A DNA stretch of 64,000 nt from Selenomonadaceae bacterium (GCA_017518105.1 JAFWWC010000012.1:1-64000); one strand, 5' to 3'; counted from the first letter of the stretch, positions 30,761-38,981 are shown. Program-made: numbers and translations. The notes: a model not told the origin generated them from the letters alone.

Positions 30761-32239
30761 ATGCCTATTCGTTTTGCTACTGACTATTTCGGCGCGGCGC
30801 AGGAGTTCGTCGAAGAACCTTTAGACGGCTCAACCGACCCAGACGCCCCAGATTCTCCCGCTTCTACTTTTATGAAAACCGCCTTGCTCAAAAGCAACGT
30901 CCCGCTCGATTGCTCAGATGTCTCCGCCGTTAATGGTTTTGTCATCACCGGCGACGAGCCCACCGATTCTTCCAGACGTATCATTTTCAAAATCGACGAC
31001 GCGCTTTATAAATTCCAGAGCGGGCAACTCGTTCCTTACACTGCGCCCGGCGGTTTCGGCGACGTCATCAAATGGGGCAACAAAGTTTCCACGCTGGAGG
31101 CTCTTTCCAATATCACGGCTTTTGTCGGTAAGGAGATTTTCCCGATTATCGCCCTGCAAGCTCCCGCCGATGCCGCCGCCTTCCCCACGATTAAATTAGG
31201 GCTCTCCGTCCAATCCGACGCCGCGCAACTTTCCAAAACTCAATACAGCCCCGTTTACGTTTTGGGCGAAGATACGCAAATCATCACCGCGATTGCCGCC
31301 GACATTCAAACCCAAGGCTCCGGCGCAGTCGAGGTCGCGGTTCAACTGCGCTATCCTTCCGGCACGTGGTCGGCTTATATGACTTTCGCGCAAGCCGCCA
31401 ATCAATCCGCTACCGCCGTTAAATTCCGCTTTAATTACTCAGTCCAAACCGTCGGCTCCGATTCCGCTTGCGTCAATTCGATTACCGTAAAACACGTCGA
31501 CAACTCCGCCGTCATCAGCGGCGACGTCTCCAATCTTTACTCCACCGTCCTCGATTTCGAGTTCGGTTTGAAATCCGCCTACGCTGTCGTGCGGCACGCG
31601 CCTCTCGTCGACGCCAAAATTGAAGCCTACGTTAATTTCATGGCTCCGCCCAAGCACAAAGACTTAGTCCAAATCGGCACCGCGACTGGCGCGTCTCAAA
31701 CCTTGACGCTCCCCGATTCAAGCGTCGTTGCTAGCTCGATTCAGCTTTTCGCAGACGGCAATCCATTTTTCAATTTCGATTTCAATACTCAAGCCTCGAC
31801 CGTGACTTTTGCCGCCGCGCAGGGCGCAATCATCGCCGCAACCTACGATTACGATTATGGGCAAGAAGAGTGGCTCCAAATGACGCCCGATGACCCGCAA
31901 CCTTACAATGACGAGCTCGGCTCCTATTCCACCCGCTTTTCCTTGACCAATGACGCCGACGATTTATCTATCGCCAATGTCAGGATTAGACTTCGCAGGT
32001 TGAGCGGCTCCGCTACTGAAAATCTCGGTACCGCCACCGGCAAGACGCAACTTTTTACCCTAAAGCACAAACCTAAACCCTCCACGATTGCCTTTGCTCA
32101 GAGCGTCAACTTTTCCTTCGACGAGGATACGGGTATTTTGTCGCTCGTCGCCGCGCAGGGTTCCGCCCTTTCCGTCAGTTACGATTGGCTCGGCGATTCC
32201 CCGACCGTTTACTCTTTCGCCGCGGGTTTTTCCGTTTAA
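30761..32239 (+). CDS. Large beta-rich tail protein
   Basis: The ATG follows CTTAAGGAGATGACTTC. The 492-residue product is mostly beta and ends with two related units: IGTATGASQTLTLPDSSVVA...AAQGAIIAATYDY and LGTATGKTQLFTLKHKPKPS...AAQGSALSVSYDW. Repeated beta units of this kind are common in phage tail fibres and receptor-binding proteins. It lies directly right of the inverted-repeat cassette. I cannot place it in a named family. Confidence 0.5.
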   Translation: MPIRFATDYFGAAQEFVEEPLDGSTDPDAPDSPASTFMKTALLKSNVPLDCSDVSAVNGFVITGDEPTDSSRRIIFKIDDALYKFQSGQLVPYTAPGGFGDVIKWGNKVSTLEALSNITAFVGKEIFPIIALQAPADAAAFPTIKLGLSVQSDAAQLSKTQYSPVYVLGEDTQIITAIAADIQTQGSGAVEVAVQLRYPSGTWSAYMTFAQAANQSATAVKFRFNYSVQTVGSDSACVNSITVKHVDNSAVISGDVSNLYSTVLDFEFGLKSAYAVVRHAPLVDAKIEAYVNFMAPPKHKDLVQIGTATGASQTLTLPDSSVVASSIQLFADGNPFFNFDFNTQASTVTFAAAQGAIIAATYDYDYGQEEWLQMTPDDPQPYNDELGSYSTRFSLTNDADDLSIANVRIRLRRLSGSATENLGTATGKTQLFTLKHKPKPSTIAFAQSVNFSFDEDTGILSLVAAQGSALSVSYDWLGDSPTVYSFAAGFSV

Positions 32240-32249
32240 GGAGGTCATC

Positions 32250-32417
32250 ATGATTATCAAACGTCCACTCACTGAAGAACAGAAAAAGGCTTTGGAACTC
32301 CCCAGCGTCGAAGACCGCCTGCAGGCTCTGGACGAATTCATCAATTACGCCGGCTTGAAACTCCTTGAATTGGAGGAGAAACAAAATCCCAAGCCGACTG
32401 TCGAATACACCTGCTGA
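32250..32417 (+). CDS. Small helical protein between fibre genes
   Basis: The ATG at 32250 follows TTAAGGAGGTCATC. The 55-residue protein begins MIIKRPLTEEQKKALELPSV and is one long helix (EDRLQALDEFINYAGLKLLE). Short helical proteins in this position can be fibre chaperones or connectors; nothing more is shown. Confidence 0.5.
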   Translation: MIIKRPLTEEQKKALELPSVEDRLQALDEFINYAGLKLLELEEKQNPKPTVEYTC

Positions 32418-32430
32418 GGAGGTGTTTTGT

Positions 32431-33372
32431 TTGGAAAGATATTTGCCTTACGACCCTTCAAGCACGGTTCGCGTTGAGGAGCAAATCAGCGTCCGTGACA
32501 ACCGCGCCTTCCTGCGCCATATCCCTAAGGAAGGCTCCATCCAGATTGACGGCTTCGTCGAGGTCGACGGCGCGCCCATCGGCAACCAATTCTTCTGCGA
32601 CTATGCTAAAGATTCTCTTTACCGCGACGCCAACCGCGTTATCATCTTCGGCTCAGTCGACGATTTCACTTTCCTAACCGTGAATTATATCGCCGTCGGG
32701 ACCGTGGTTATCGCCGATGACATGAACGAGATTAAAGCCCACATGGAAAACGATTCCATTCACGGCGGCGGCGATAATGCCCCCTTCCAATGTCACGGGC
32801 TTGCTTCTTACCCGGGCATTGCATCTAACGCAATCTACGTTGAAAATCAATGGTTTCCTGAGCACGTAGGCAGACCTCCGCGCTATGGCGACATCATTTA
32901 TTGGGAATTCCACGATTACAACCGCGTTTACTACTTCGCCACTGAAGAGTTTCTTTATGACGAAAACTACGGAGAGTATCGCAAATGGATTCCTTTAAAT
33001 GAATATGCGCAGTCCTATCAGTATGAAGAAGAATGCCCGCTCCTTACCTACAACGACCGCCAAAAGTTAGATAGCCTTACTGAACCTTACCAAATCGGCG
33101 ACGGATTTTACTTGCAAAACAACACGCTCTATCTTCAAACTGCCAACGCAAACTCTTTGGGCGGCGTTAAAGTCGGCGACGGGCTTCAATTAAACAACTC
33201 CGCTGCCCTTTGCTTGAAAGCCGCTACCGCTTCCCAACTCGGCGGCATCAAAATCGGCAATGGACTTGTCAAAGATTTGCATGAAGTTCTTAGCGTCGAG
33301 TTGCCTCTCTCCAACGCTGACCGCAAGCTTTTAGACTATCTGCACGAACAGCTAGACGACCAAATTAACTAA
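32431..33372 (+). CDS. Tail fibre protein with GGVKVG repeats
   Basis: I choose the TTG at 32431, eight bases after GAGGAGG, giving 313 residues (MERYLPYDPSS). The C-terminal region has two fibre-type units: NSLGGVKVGDGLQLNNSAAL and SQLGGIKIGNGLVKD. The start resembles fibre N-termini that attach to the baseplate. Receptor binding is inferred from the repeats and position. Confidence 0.65.
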   Translation: MERYLPYDPSSTVRVEEQISVRDNRAFLRHIPKEGSIQIDGFVEVDGAPIGNQFFCDYAKDSLYRDANRVIIFGSVDDFTFLTVNYIAVGTVVIADDMNEIKAHMENDSIHGGGDNAPFQCHGLASYPGIASNAIYVENQWFPEHVGRPPRYGDIIYWEFHDYNRVYYFATEEFLYDENYGEYRKWIPLNEYAQSYQYEEECPLLTYNDRQKLDSLTEPYQIGDGFYLQNNTLYLQTANANSLGGVKVGDGLQLNNSAALCLKAATASQLGGIKIGNGLVKDLHEVLSVELPLSNADRKLLDYLHEQLDDQIN

Positions 33373-33384
33373 GGAGCTGATACC

Positions 33385-33597
33385 ATGTCTGAAGAATTTA
33401 TCGCTAACGCTATCGCCAATATCGGCGTCCCTACTGCTATGTGCTTTTATTGCCTATTCGCTCTAAACAAAGCCGTCAATCGCCTCGCCGATAAGGTCGA
33501 TAAAATTTCTGACAAGGTCGAGCGATTTTTTATTCAGGTCAGCCAACTTATCGAATCCGTCCGCTCCTTAGAAAACGATTTGCGCCGCAGACAGTAA
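33385..33597 (+). CDS. YvrJ-like small membrane protein
   Basis: The 70-residue protein has an N-terminal membrane segment (IANIGVPTAMCFYCLFALNK) and a coiled coil (LADKVDKISDKVERFFIQVS). YvrJ-family proteins have this layout and commonly accompany DUF1659 and DUF2922 genes. The ATG follows AAGGAGCTGATACC. In a phage it could act as a holin-like or tail-anchoring protein; this is inference. Confidence 0.6.
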   Translation: MSEEFIANAIANIGVPTAMCFYCLFALNKAVNRLADKVDKISDKVERFFIQVSQLIESVRSLENDLRRRQ

Positions 33598-33661
33598 CGG
33601 GGGGGCGGCTTGTTTTATTTTCCCCGGCATGTTATATTCCCAAAAAAATTTGGAGTATCCT

Positions 33662-34654
33662 TTGAAAGTCTTAGTTATTAACCTTATGCAAATCGGCGAC
33701 TTAGTCCTAACCACTCCCGTCTTTAGGGCTATCAAATCGGCGCACCCAGATTTCTTCCTTGCCGCCGCCGTCAATCGTGACTTCGCCGACCTTGTCAAGT
33801 TCAACCCTTTTATCAATCGGCTCTTTACTGTCGATAAACGCTCTTTGAAATCTGTAGCCCGCACGATTGCCGACATCCGCGCAGTTAATTTCGACTTGTG
33901 CATCAACCTCAATCGCTCCGAACGCGCTTGCACTCTTGCCGCTCTTAGCGCGGCTAGCAATATCGTCGGCTACGCTAAATCTATCTTTTACCCCTTCTTC
34001 GATAAGGTCTGCCCTAATCTCAAAAATTCTATGCATCAAGTCCACTCCCATTTCAAGGTTCTTGAGACCGCCGGCTTAGGCAATCTCCCCGTTCCCAATC
34101 CCGACGTTTTTATCGGCGACACTCATCTTAACCAACCCTTCCCAGATAACCTCGTCGCCTTTAATGTCGGTGCCTCGTGGCAGTCCAAACGTTGGCTACC
34201 TGAATATTTCGCCAGCGTCGCCGTCGAACTTATCAATCGCGGCTTCCACGTTGCCTTCCTCGGCTCCAAGCTGGATATTCCTATCGTCGACCAATGCCTC
34301 GCCTTTATCCCTGACAAATCTAACGTCCTCGTCTTTACCGGTAAATTGTCCCTCTTGGAGTTGGCTGCCTTCTTCGATTACTGCCGCCTTCTTATCACCA
34401 ATGATTCGGGCCCGATGCATATCGCCGCCGCCAGACGTTGCCACACTCTTTCTATCTTCGGCTCATCTCCTACAGCTGGCTTTTTCCCTTGCGGCTCCGG
34501 CAACATCATCATTAAAGCCCCTGTTGACTGCCACCCTTGCTATAAACATTCCTGTCCAAGAGGTGATTTGCTCTGCATGAAGGCTATCTCCCCTCAGCTC
34601 GTCTTGGCTCTAGCTCTGCTCGACCTAACTTCTACCATGAACAAAAACCCGTGA
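33662..34654 (+). CDS. Glycosyltransferase family 9 (heptosyltransferase-like)
   Basis: GT9 enzymes add heptose or similar sugars to LPS core. The TTG at 33662 (LKVLVINLMQIGDLVLTTPV) follows GGAG and gives 330 residues. The N-terminal motif and the C-terminal nucleotide-binding part (NVGASWQSKRWLPEYFASVA and TNDSGPMHIAAA) are clear. A cysteine-rich patch is near the C-terminus (DCHPCYKHSCPRGDLLC). It lies right after the fibre block, so it could be a phage lysogenic-conversion gene or the first host gene. Confidence 0.8.
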   Translation: MKVLVINLMQIGDLVLTTPVFRAIKSAHPDFFLAAAVNRDFADLVKFNPFINRLFTVDKRSLKSVARTIADIRAVNFDLCINLNRSERACTLAALSAASNIVGYAKSIFYPFFDKVCPNLKNSMHQVHSHFKVLETAGLGNLPVPNPDVFIGDTHLNQPFPDNLVAFNVGASWQSKRWLPEYFASVAVELINRGFHVAFLGSKLDIPIVDQCLAFIPDKSNVLVFTGKLSLLELAAFFDYCRLLITNDSGPMHIAAARRCHTLSIFGSSPTAGFFPCGSGNIIIKAPVDCHPCYKHSCPRGDLLCMKAISPQLVLALALLDLTSTMNKNP

Positions 34655-34677
34655 CAAACCCGAAAAGGAAAACAAAA

Positions 34678-34718
34678 AGAGCCCGCGCTCATTTTTCTGC
34701 GCGGTCTCTTTTTTTTGT
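34678..34718 (+). terminator. Terminator after the glycosyltransferase gene
   Basis: AGAGCCCGCGC pairs with GCGCGGTCTCT (one mismatch), followed by a run of eight T. It closes the operon at the right end of the prophage block. Confidence 0.85.
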
Positions 34719-34938
34719 AGGATTGCTGAAGTCGTAGCCCTTCGGAAAGTACTAGCGAAGCCAACCTTTAGTATTCTCAATGTTGCCGCGTTGTTAAGGC
34801 TGATGCGACGGTGGAATAGAACTCTATCCTCCAATTCCTTTGTTATACTGTCCTGTAATACGCAAAATGACTTGCTTCCGACATTAACGCCCCTCGGAAA
34901 CAAGTCATTAAAGATAAGATGTTCGCAGTTTCTAACGC
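34719..34938. other. Intergenic stretch with terminator hairpin for the cold-shock gene
   Basis: No coding frame is supported here. A long hairpin at 34866-34909 (AATGACTTG against CAAGTCATT with inner TTCCG/CGGAA pairing) ends in TTTT on the minus strand and should terminate the cold-shock gene. No attachment-site repeat could be found because the left end of the prophage is outside the window. Confidence 0.5.
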
Positions 34939-35139
34939 TTAAAGTTTTTTCACGTTGGCTGCCTGCGGACCGCGCTCGCCCTCGATAATGTCGAAGGAAA
35001 CTTCCTGCCCCTCGTCGAGAGTTCTATAGCCGTCACTTTGAATAGCCGAGAAATGAACGAAGACATCGTCGCCCTCTTCGCGAGCAATGAATCCGTAACC
35101 TTTTTCTGCGCTGAACCACTTTACCTTACCAACTGCCAT
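34939..35139 (-). CDS. Cold-shock protein
   Basis: The 66-residue protein starts at ATG 35139 after GGAGGTATTCAAAC. It has both RNA-binding motifs: KGYGFI and DVFVHFSAI (RNP1/RNP2 types), and the family start [17 protein letters not shown]. It binds single-stranded nucleic acid. A consensus promoter lies about 50 bases upstream and a strong terminator downstream, so it is a single-gene unit. Confidence 0.95.
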   Translation of the reverse strand: MAVGKVKWFSAEKGYGFIAREEGDDVFVHFSAIQSDGYRTLDEGQEVSFDIIEGERGPQAANVKKL

Positions 35140-35187
35140 GTTTGAATACCTCCAATTATTTATGCTCTTTCGTGCGCAAGCCACCCA

Positions 35188-35216
35188 ATTATAGACAGTC
35201 AAAATTTTTCTGTCAA
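35188..35216 (-). promoter_or_regulatory. Sigma-A promoter of the cold-shock gene
   Basis: TTGACA (35211-35216) and TATAAT (35188-35193) lie 17 bases apart, a full consensus match on the minus strand. The leader is about 45 bases. Confidence 0.85.
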
Positions 35217-35263
35217 CCGCCAAACTTAACGTGGGACGAAATCTTTTCACGCTAGCGGCACGC

Positions 35264-36103
35264 TCACTTGTTTTTCTTAGCGTTGGACAAGATGTTATGA
35301 ATCAAATCGTTGGTGGAAGGTTTCGCGGCTTGCGTCGGCTCAGCTTGTGGTTTAGGTCTAAGGTTCGACAAGATGCCGCTAATCTGGCTGGCTGATGTTT
35401 GCCCTTGAGGCTTTGCGGGCTGAGCCGTCTCCTCTTTGGCGTGCGCGTTCGATAAGATACTGTGAATCAAATCGTTCGTCGATTGCGGCGCGGCGGAGGC
35501 AACTGTTGCCGATTGACCCAAAACAGCTTGCCCGCCCGCCTCGTACAGGATATTTCCGTTGAAGGTTTGCCCGCCGATTTGCAAAGCGTCCGTGTATTGC
35601 CACATGCGCCCCTTGAAATTGTCTTCCGAATTCCATTGCGCCGACCAAATCTCACAGCCGAGCGATTGCCAATCGATATAATTTTCCAGCCACGAAAGCG
35701 GCGCATGCACTCCACAGTTGAGCGGCTTGATAGCGTCGAGGAACGCCTTGCAGATTGCCGTTACGTTGGCGCGGCTGAAGTCAAAACCGTGCCGCTGTTT
35801 ATAGCTGTCGCTGTCCGCCATTGCAAACCAAACCGGCAACTCCAACAGCACGCCCGCCCGTTCGATGATTCCCTTGCAGAAGTTCGCCTCATTGACAGCG
35901 TCCGCCGGGGTCAGCGCGTAGGAATAATGATAGGCTCCGCAGATGAGTCCAGCTTTGTGCGCCTCCTCGACGTTGTGCTGAAAGTTTTCGTCGAAGCCCG
36001 TTTGACCGTAGCCCGTGCGGCAGATTGCAAACTCGACGCCCGCCGCCTTCACGGCTCGCCAATCGATATTCTCGTTAAAAATCGAAACATCTACTCCGCG
36101 CAT
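35264..36103 (-). CDS. GH25-like protein with replaced catalytic acids
   Basis: GH25 enzymes are lysozymes that cut peptidoglycan. The ATG at 36103 follows AGGAGGTTTTGATT; 279 residues. The fold is clear ([40 protein letters not shown], then [20 protein letters not shown]). The family D-x-E site after L-P-V-W is missing: the sequence reads FAMADSD, with alanines where the acidic pair is expected. The C-terminal 90 residues contain repeats ([13 protein letters not shown] and [13 protein letters not shown]). It may be an inactive binding protein. Confidence 0.75.
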   Translation of the reverse strand: MRGVDVSIFNENIDWRAVKAAGVEFAICRTGYGQTGFDENFQHNVEEAHKAGLICGAYHYSYALTPADAVNEANFCKGIIERAGVLLELPVWFAMADSDSYKQRHGFDFSRANVTAICKAFLDAIKPLNCGVHAPLSWLENYIDWQSLGCEIWSAQWNSEDNFKGRMWQYTDALQIGGQTFNGNILYEAGGQAVLGQSATVASAAPQSTNDLIHSILSNAHAKEETAQPAKPQGQTSASQISGILSNLRPKPQAEPTQAAKPSTNDLIHNILSNAKKNK

Positions 36104-36169
36104 AATCAAAACCTCCTAATCAAAATCTGCGCTAACTTTATCAAGAAAACTGTACAGCGTCAACCCGAA

Positions 36170-36198
36170 TTGCACAGCGGAACACGCTTTGATATAAT
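36170..36198 (+). promoter_or_regulatory. Promoter of toxin-like peptide 1
   Basis: TTGCAC (36170-36175) and TATAAT (36193-36198) are 17 bases apart, and transcription should start near 36205. The -10 region and the following bases (TATAATCGCGCCGATGC) match those upstream of peptide 2. In the leader CCTCTA can pair with TAGAGG and hide the ribosome binding site (GAGGAGGGAGG). Confidence 0.8.
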
Positions 36199-36258
36199 CG
36201 CGCCGATGCCGAACCTCTAAAGGCGGTAAGTTTACGCTAGAGGAGGGAGGTGGAAATT

Positions 36259-36351
36259 GTGATCGAAGTGCTACTTGACCTGCTCGTTAGTGTGGGTGGC
36301 AACGTCCTCGGCGGCGTCCTCGCATACTACATTATCAAGAAGTTCTTCTGA
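36259..36351 (+). CDS. Type I toxin-like hydrophobic peptide 1
   Basis: A GTG at 36259 follows AGGAGGGAGGTGG and opens a 30-codon frame: VIEVLLDLLVSVGGNVLGGV is its first part, and it ends with a basic-aromatic tail (KKFF). One membrane helix is expected. The promoter, hidden ribosome binding site, convergent antisense RNA, and repeats shared with that RNA (TGATCGA and AGTGCTACTTG at the start and again at 36468 and 36481) match the organisation of par/Fst-type toxins. Toxicity has not been shown. Confidence 0.6.
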   Translation: MIEVLLDLLVSVGGNVLGGVLAYYIIKKFF

Positions 36352-36382
36352 GCGGCAGCAACTCTAGCTAGGTGCCCCAGAC

Positions 36383-36403
36383 AATCGGAGTCACTAACCG
36401 ATT
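36383..36403. terminator. First hairpin in the shared terminator region of module 1
   Basis: AATCGG and CCGATT flank a 9-base loop between the toxin stop and the main terminator. Module 2 keeps a related hairpin with AATCG and CGGTT, so it is a conserved part. Confidence 0.55.
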
Positions 36404-36405
36404 AG

Positions 36406-36511
36406 GCAAAAACGAAGCCCCCGCACGGGTCACTACTCCGGCGGGGGTTCTTCGTTCGGTGAAACCATGATCGATACTGCAGTGCTACTTGCAGGTGTTG
36501 ACTTATTCAAC
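36406..36511 (-). ncRNA. Antisense RNA of toxin-antitoxin module 1
   Basis: Transcription should start near 36511, seven bases after TAGATT, and end in the hairpin of 36411-36456 (on this strand GAAGAACCCCCGC against GCGGGGGCTTCG, then TTTTT). The RNA of about 105 bases carries complements of TGATCGA and AGTGCTACTTG, which also occur at the toxin start, so it can pair with the toxin mRNA at its 3' end and at its start. Boundaries are predicted only. Confidence 0.6.
36411..36456. terminator. Shared bidirectional terminator of module 1
   Basis: AACGAAG-CCCCCGC pairs with GCGGGGG-TTCTTCGTT. T-rich ends occur on both strands, better on the minus strand. Its counterpart in module 2 is at 48538-48586. 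Confidence 0.7.
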
Positions 36512-36517
36512 GCGCAC

Positions 36518-36546
36518 AATCTATCACAGCCGCGCCGCCTTGTCAA
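36518..36546 (-). promoter_or_regulatory. Antisense RNA promoter 1
   Basis: TTGACA (36541-36546) and TAGATT (36518-36523) are 17 bases apart on the minus strand. The same elements and spacing occur at 48454-48482. It starts at the foot of the flagellin terminator. Confidence 0.8.
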
Positions 36547-36552
36547 ACCAAA

Positions 36553-36580
36553 AAGCCCGCCGACCGTAGCCGACGAGCCT
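36553..36580 (-). terminator. Flagellin 1 terminator
   Basis: On the minus strand GGCTCGTCGGC and GGTCGGCGGGC form the stem, followed by TTTTT. The same hairpin follows flagellin 2 at 48423-48447, so the terminator is part of a duplicated unit. Confidence 0.75.
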
Positions 36581-36622
36581 TTTTTACTATCGAACGTGCG
36601 CCCGCGGGGGACGCGGTTAATC

Positions 36623-38707
36623 TTACTGGAGCAAGCTGAGAACTGCCGAGCTGTTCTGGTTTGCCTGAGCCAACATAGCCTGCGCCGCCTGCAAGAGGAC
36701 GTTGCTCTTGGTGTAGTTGGTCATTTCCTTTGCCATATCAGCATCGCGAATCGTCGACTCTGCCGCTTGGACATTCTCGCTAGAAGTCGTCAGGTTGGTG
36801 CTGGTGTATTCGAGGCGAGCTTCAATCGCGCCGATTGTCGTTTGCTGGTCAAGAGCTTTGGTCAGTGCGTTCTCGATAACGTTGATTGCCGCGTTTGCAT
36901 GGTCTTTGGTGTAGACATCGATTCTCGTGCCGTCCGAGCCCTTCAAGCCGAGTGCCTGTGCACGCATATCGCCCATTCCGACTTTGAACGCAACGTTTGC
37001 TTCCGAGCCGATGTGGAAGTTCAACGACATATCGCCGGTCTCGTTCTCTGCGCGCTGATACTGCTTGAATTGGTCGAGTGCCGCGTTTGCCGCCTTCTTG
37101 ACGTTGCCGTCTTGGTCGAGGATATTGACTGTCAAGCCGGAGATTTGGTGGTTGACGTCAGGCTCCGTCGCGCCGAAGGCTATGCCCTCCGTCTTGTCTG
37201 GCGTGTAGACCGCTTTGCCGAATTTATCCCAGGCTTCGTCTAGACCACTTTCGGCGGCGTTGGTTTCTTCTTCAGGTATTGTGAACTTGACACCAATCTT
37301 GTAACCTGCCGTAGCTGCCGTAGTTGCCGTATCGTCTGTGTACATAATCAAGTAATCTTTGCTGTCAGTAGCATTAGTAATTAAGCGGACTGCATACGAG
37401 GTACCATCCGTGACTTCTGTACCACTAGAATCCAAGACGGTCCATGCAATAGAATCAGCTTCTGCATTCGTAGGAACAGTAAAGTCACCAATGGTATCCC
37501 CAGCACTAGGTTGCGTCAAACCAGATAATGCTGTGGCAGTTTCAGTTAATTGATTCGCGAGAGCGTCAGGAAGACTGCTGACAAGTGTTCCGGCAGGACC
37601 TCCTGCATTATAAGTCGTGTAGCCATCGGTGACAGGCTCTGCGTTGGTGCCAGCGGGGTATGTTACGGGCTGTTTCTCATAGGAGTAAATCTTGAGCTCC
37701 GTTGCGCCAGGGGGAAGAGTGAGGGTGTAGTTATTAGTAGTGGCATCCTTTTGGATTGTTACATCGGTGAAAGAGCCTTCTTTCCCATCGGAGCTGTAAA
37801 GTCTATTGCCCGAACCGTCTGTAATAACGTCTAAGTTAACAGCATCACCGTCGGTAGCACCGCTAGTATTGTCAGAACTATTAATGTAAGTTTTATACGC
37901 CTCTACAAGCTTAGCACCAGCCGAGCTACTCTCTAAGTTAGCTGCGTCCTCTGCCGAGATAGTGTAAAGCGGTGTGGCTTCTTCTTCCTCTTCGTTTGGA
38001 CCGGAGATGAGACCGCTTGCATCGGTAGCCTTAACCTGGCTGATTTGGTCGCCAGCGGTGTTCTTTAAAGTCAGGATATCGGAGATAGCCTTGGTACCGA
38101 CATCGCCGCTGATGACATTAACGGTTCCGTTTTGCACCCAGGAGACTTGATATTTGTCGGTGGTCTGAATTCCGAGGGAGTCGCCGGCGCGGTTGTTGAG
38201 GTCGGTGAGCGCGGAGGTGGAACGTGTGCCAATCTCCAAACTCTGGTTGAGCAAGATAGATTTGGTTTTGTAGAAAGCGTTGTTCTTGGAGCCGTCGACG
38301 AGATATTTGCCGTTGAACTGAACGAGGGCGTTGTCGTCGATTTGGTCGATGAACTGGTTGATTTCCTTCTGAATGGTCTGGCGATCTTCGTCGGTGTTGG
38401 AGTCGTTGGCGGCGTTGATTGCCTTTTCCTTGAGTGCGCGGAGGATTTCGACGGTGTTGCCGACTGCGCCTTCGGCGGTCTTCATCAAGCTGGAGTCGTT
38501 TTGGCTGTTTTGGTTAGCTTGATCGAGTGAACGAATACGGACGCGCATGCGCTCGGAGATTGCGTAGCCCGAAGCGTCATCTTGAGCCGAGTTGATTTTC
38601 ATGCCGCTGGAGACTTTCTGCAAGCTCTTCTGCAGTGCGCTAGTGTTGCTATTGAGCGTGTTGAGCGTACGAACCGCGCTCATGTTGTTTTTTACTACCA
38701 TACCCAT
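36623..38707 (-). CDS. Flagellin 1, long form
   Basis: Flagellin builds the flagellar filament. The ATG at 38707 follows AAGGAGGAAATAACA (an ATG at 38701 is an alternative); 694 residues. The conserved N-terminal domain is clear (MSAVRTLNTLNSNTSALQKS, then SGMKINSAQDDASGYAISER). The C-terminal domain contains LEYTSTNLTTSSENVQAAES and ends with ANQNSSAVLSLLQ. The centre of about 400 residues is variable, threonine-rich and exposed in the filament. Neighbours suggest glycosylation of the protein and control through the mRNA leader. Confidence 0.95.
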   Translation of the reverse strand: MGMVVKNNMSAVRTLNTLNSNTSALQKSLQKVSSGMKINSAQDDASGYAISERMRVRIRSLDQANQNSQNDSSLMKTAEGAVGNTVEILRALKEKAINAANDSNTDEDRQTIQKEINQFIDQIDDNALVQFNGKYLVDGSKNNAFYKTKSILLNQSLEIGTRSTSALTDLNNRAGDSLGIQTTDKYQVSWVQNGTVNVISGDVGTKAISDILTLKNTAGDQISQVKATDASGLISGPNEEEEEATPLYTISAEDAANLESSSAGAKLVEAYKTYINSSDNTSGATDGDAVNLDVITDGSGNRLYSSDGKEGSFTDVTIQKDATTNNYTLTLPPGATELKIYSYEKQPVTYPAGTNAEPVTDGYTTYNAGGPAGTLVSSLPDALANQLTETATALSGLTQPSAGDTIGDFTVPTNAEADSIAWTVLDSSGTEVTDGTSYAVRLITNATDSKDYLIMYTDDTATTAATAGYKIGVKFTIPEEETNAAESGLDEAWDKFGKAVYTPDKTEGIAFGATEPDVNHQISGLTVNILDQDGNVKKAANAALDQFKQYQRAENETGDMSLNFHIGSEANVAFKVGMGDMRAQALGLKGSDGTRIDVYTKDHANAAINVIENALTKALDQQTTIGAIEARLEYTSTNLTTSSENVQAAESTIRDADMAKEMTNYTKSNVLLQAAQAMLAQANQNSSAVLSLLQ

Positions 38708-38749
38708 TGTTATTTCCTCCTTGATCTTTCCTAGAAAAATTTTCCTTAG

Positions 38750-38774
38750 TCGACGGTTTCCTTTCCGCCGTCAA
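38750..38774 (-). promoter_or_regulatory. GGA-loop hairpin in the flagellin 1 leader (candidate CsrA site)
   Basis: On the minus strand TTGACGG and CCGTCGA form a 7-bp stem (one G-U pair) around CGGAAAGGAAA. Flagellin 2 has a hairpin with a different stem but a similar loop at 46806-46829. CsrA binds GGA in hairpin loops and represses flagellin mRNA in Bacillus. More GGA motifs lie between this hairpin and the start codon. Confidence 0.65.
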
Positions 38775-38952
38775 ACAAACGAGCCTTATCTGCAGTCCCG
38801 ACCGTCGCCGGGCACAATGCGCCTCGCACGCGTAACGATTTGCCGCAGGTTTTCTCGCTTATTTTCTTTTCAAAAATCCGTGTTGCTGAAAACTATATCG
38901 TTGATTCCCTTCAAAACATTAAGCACCTTAGAAAAAATTTTTCTTGCGGCGC

Positions 38953-38981
38953 ATTTTATCAATAAAGTTGTGTCCCGTCAA
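38953..38981 (-). promoter_or_regulatory. Flagellin 1 promoter
   Basis: TTGACG (38976-38981) and TAAAAT (38953-38958) lie 17 bases apart on the minus strand. It resembles the flagellin 2 promoter and is sigma-A type, not sigma-28 type. The leader is about 240 bases. Confidence 0.7.

Noticed and set aside
34655..34938. Prophage right attachment site
   Set aside because: No tRNA and no recognisable core; the left end is outside the window, so no matching repeat can be tested.
35462..36220. Open frame of 252 codons on the plus strand
   Set aside because: Antisense to the GH25-like gene, without ribosome binding site or protein-like composition.
36467..37243. Open frame of 258 codons on the plus strand
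   Set aside because: It is antisense to the flagellin 1 C-terminal half, and its composition follows from the flagellin codons.
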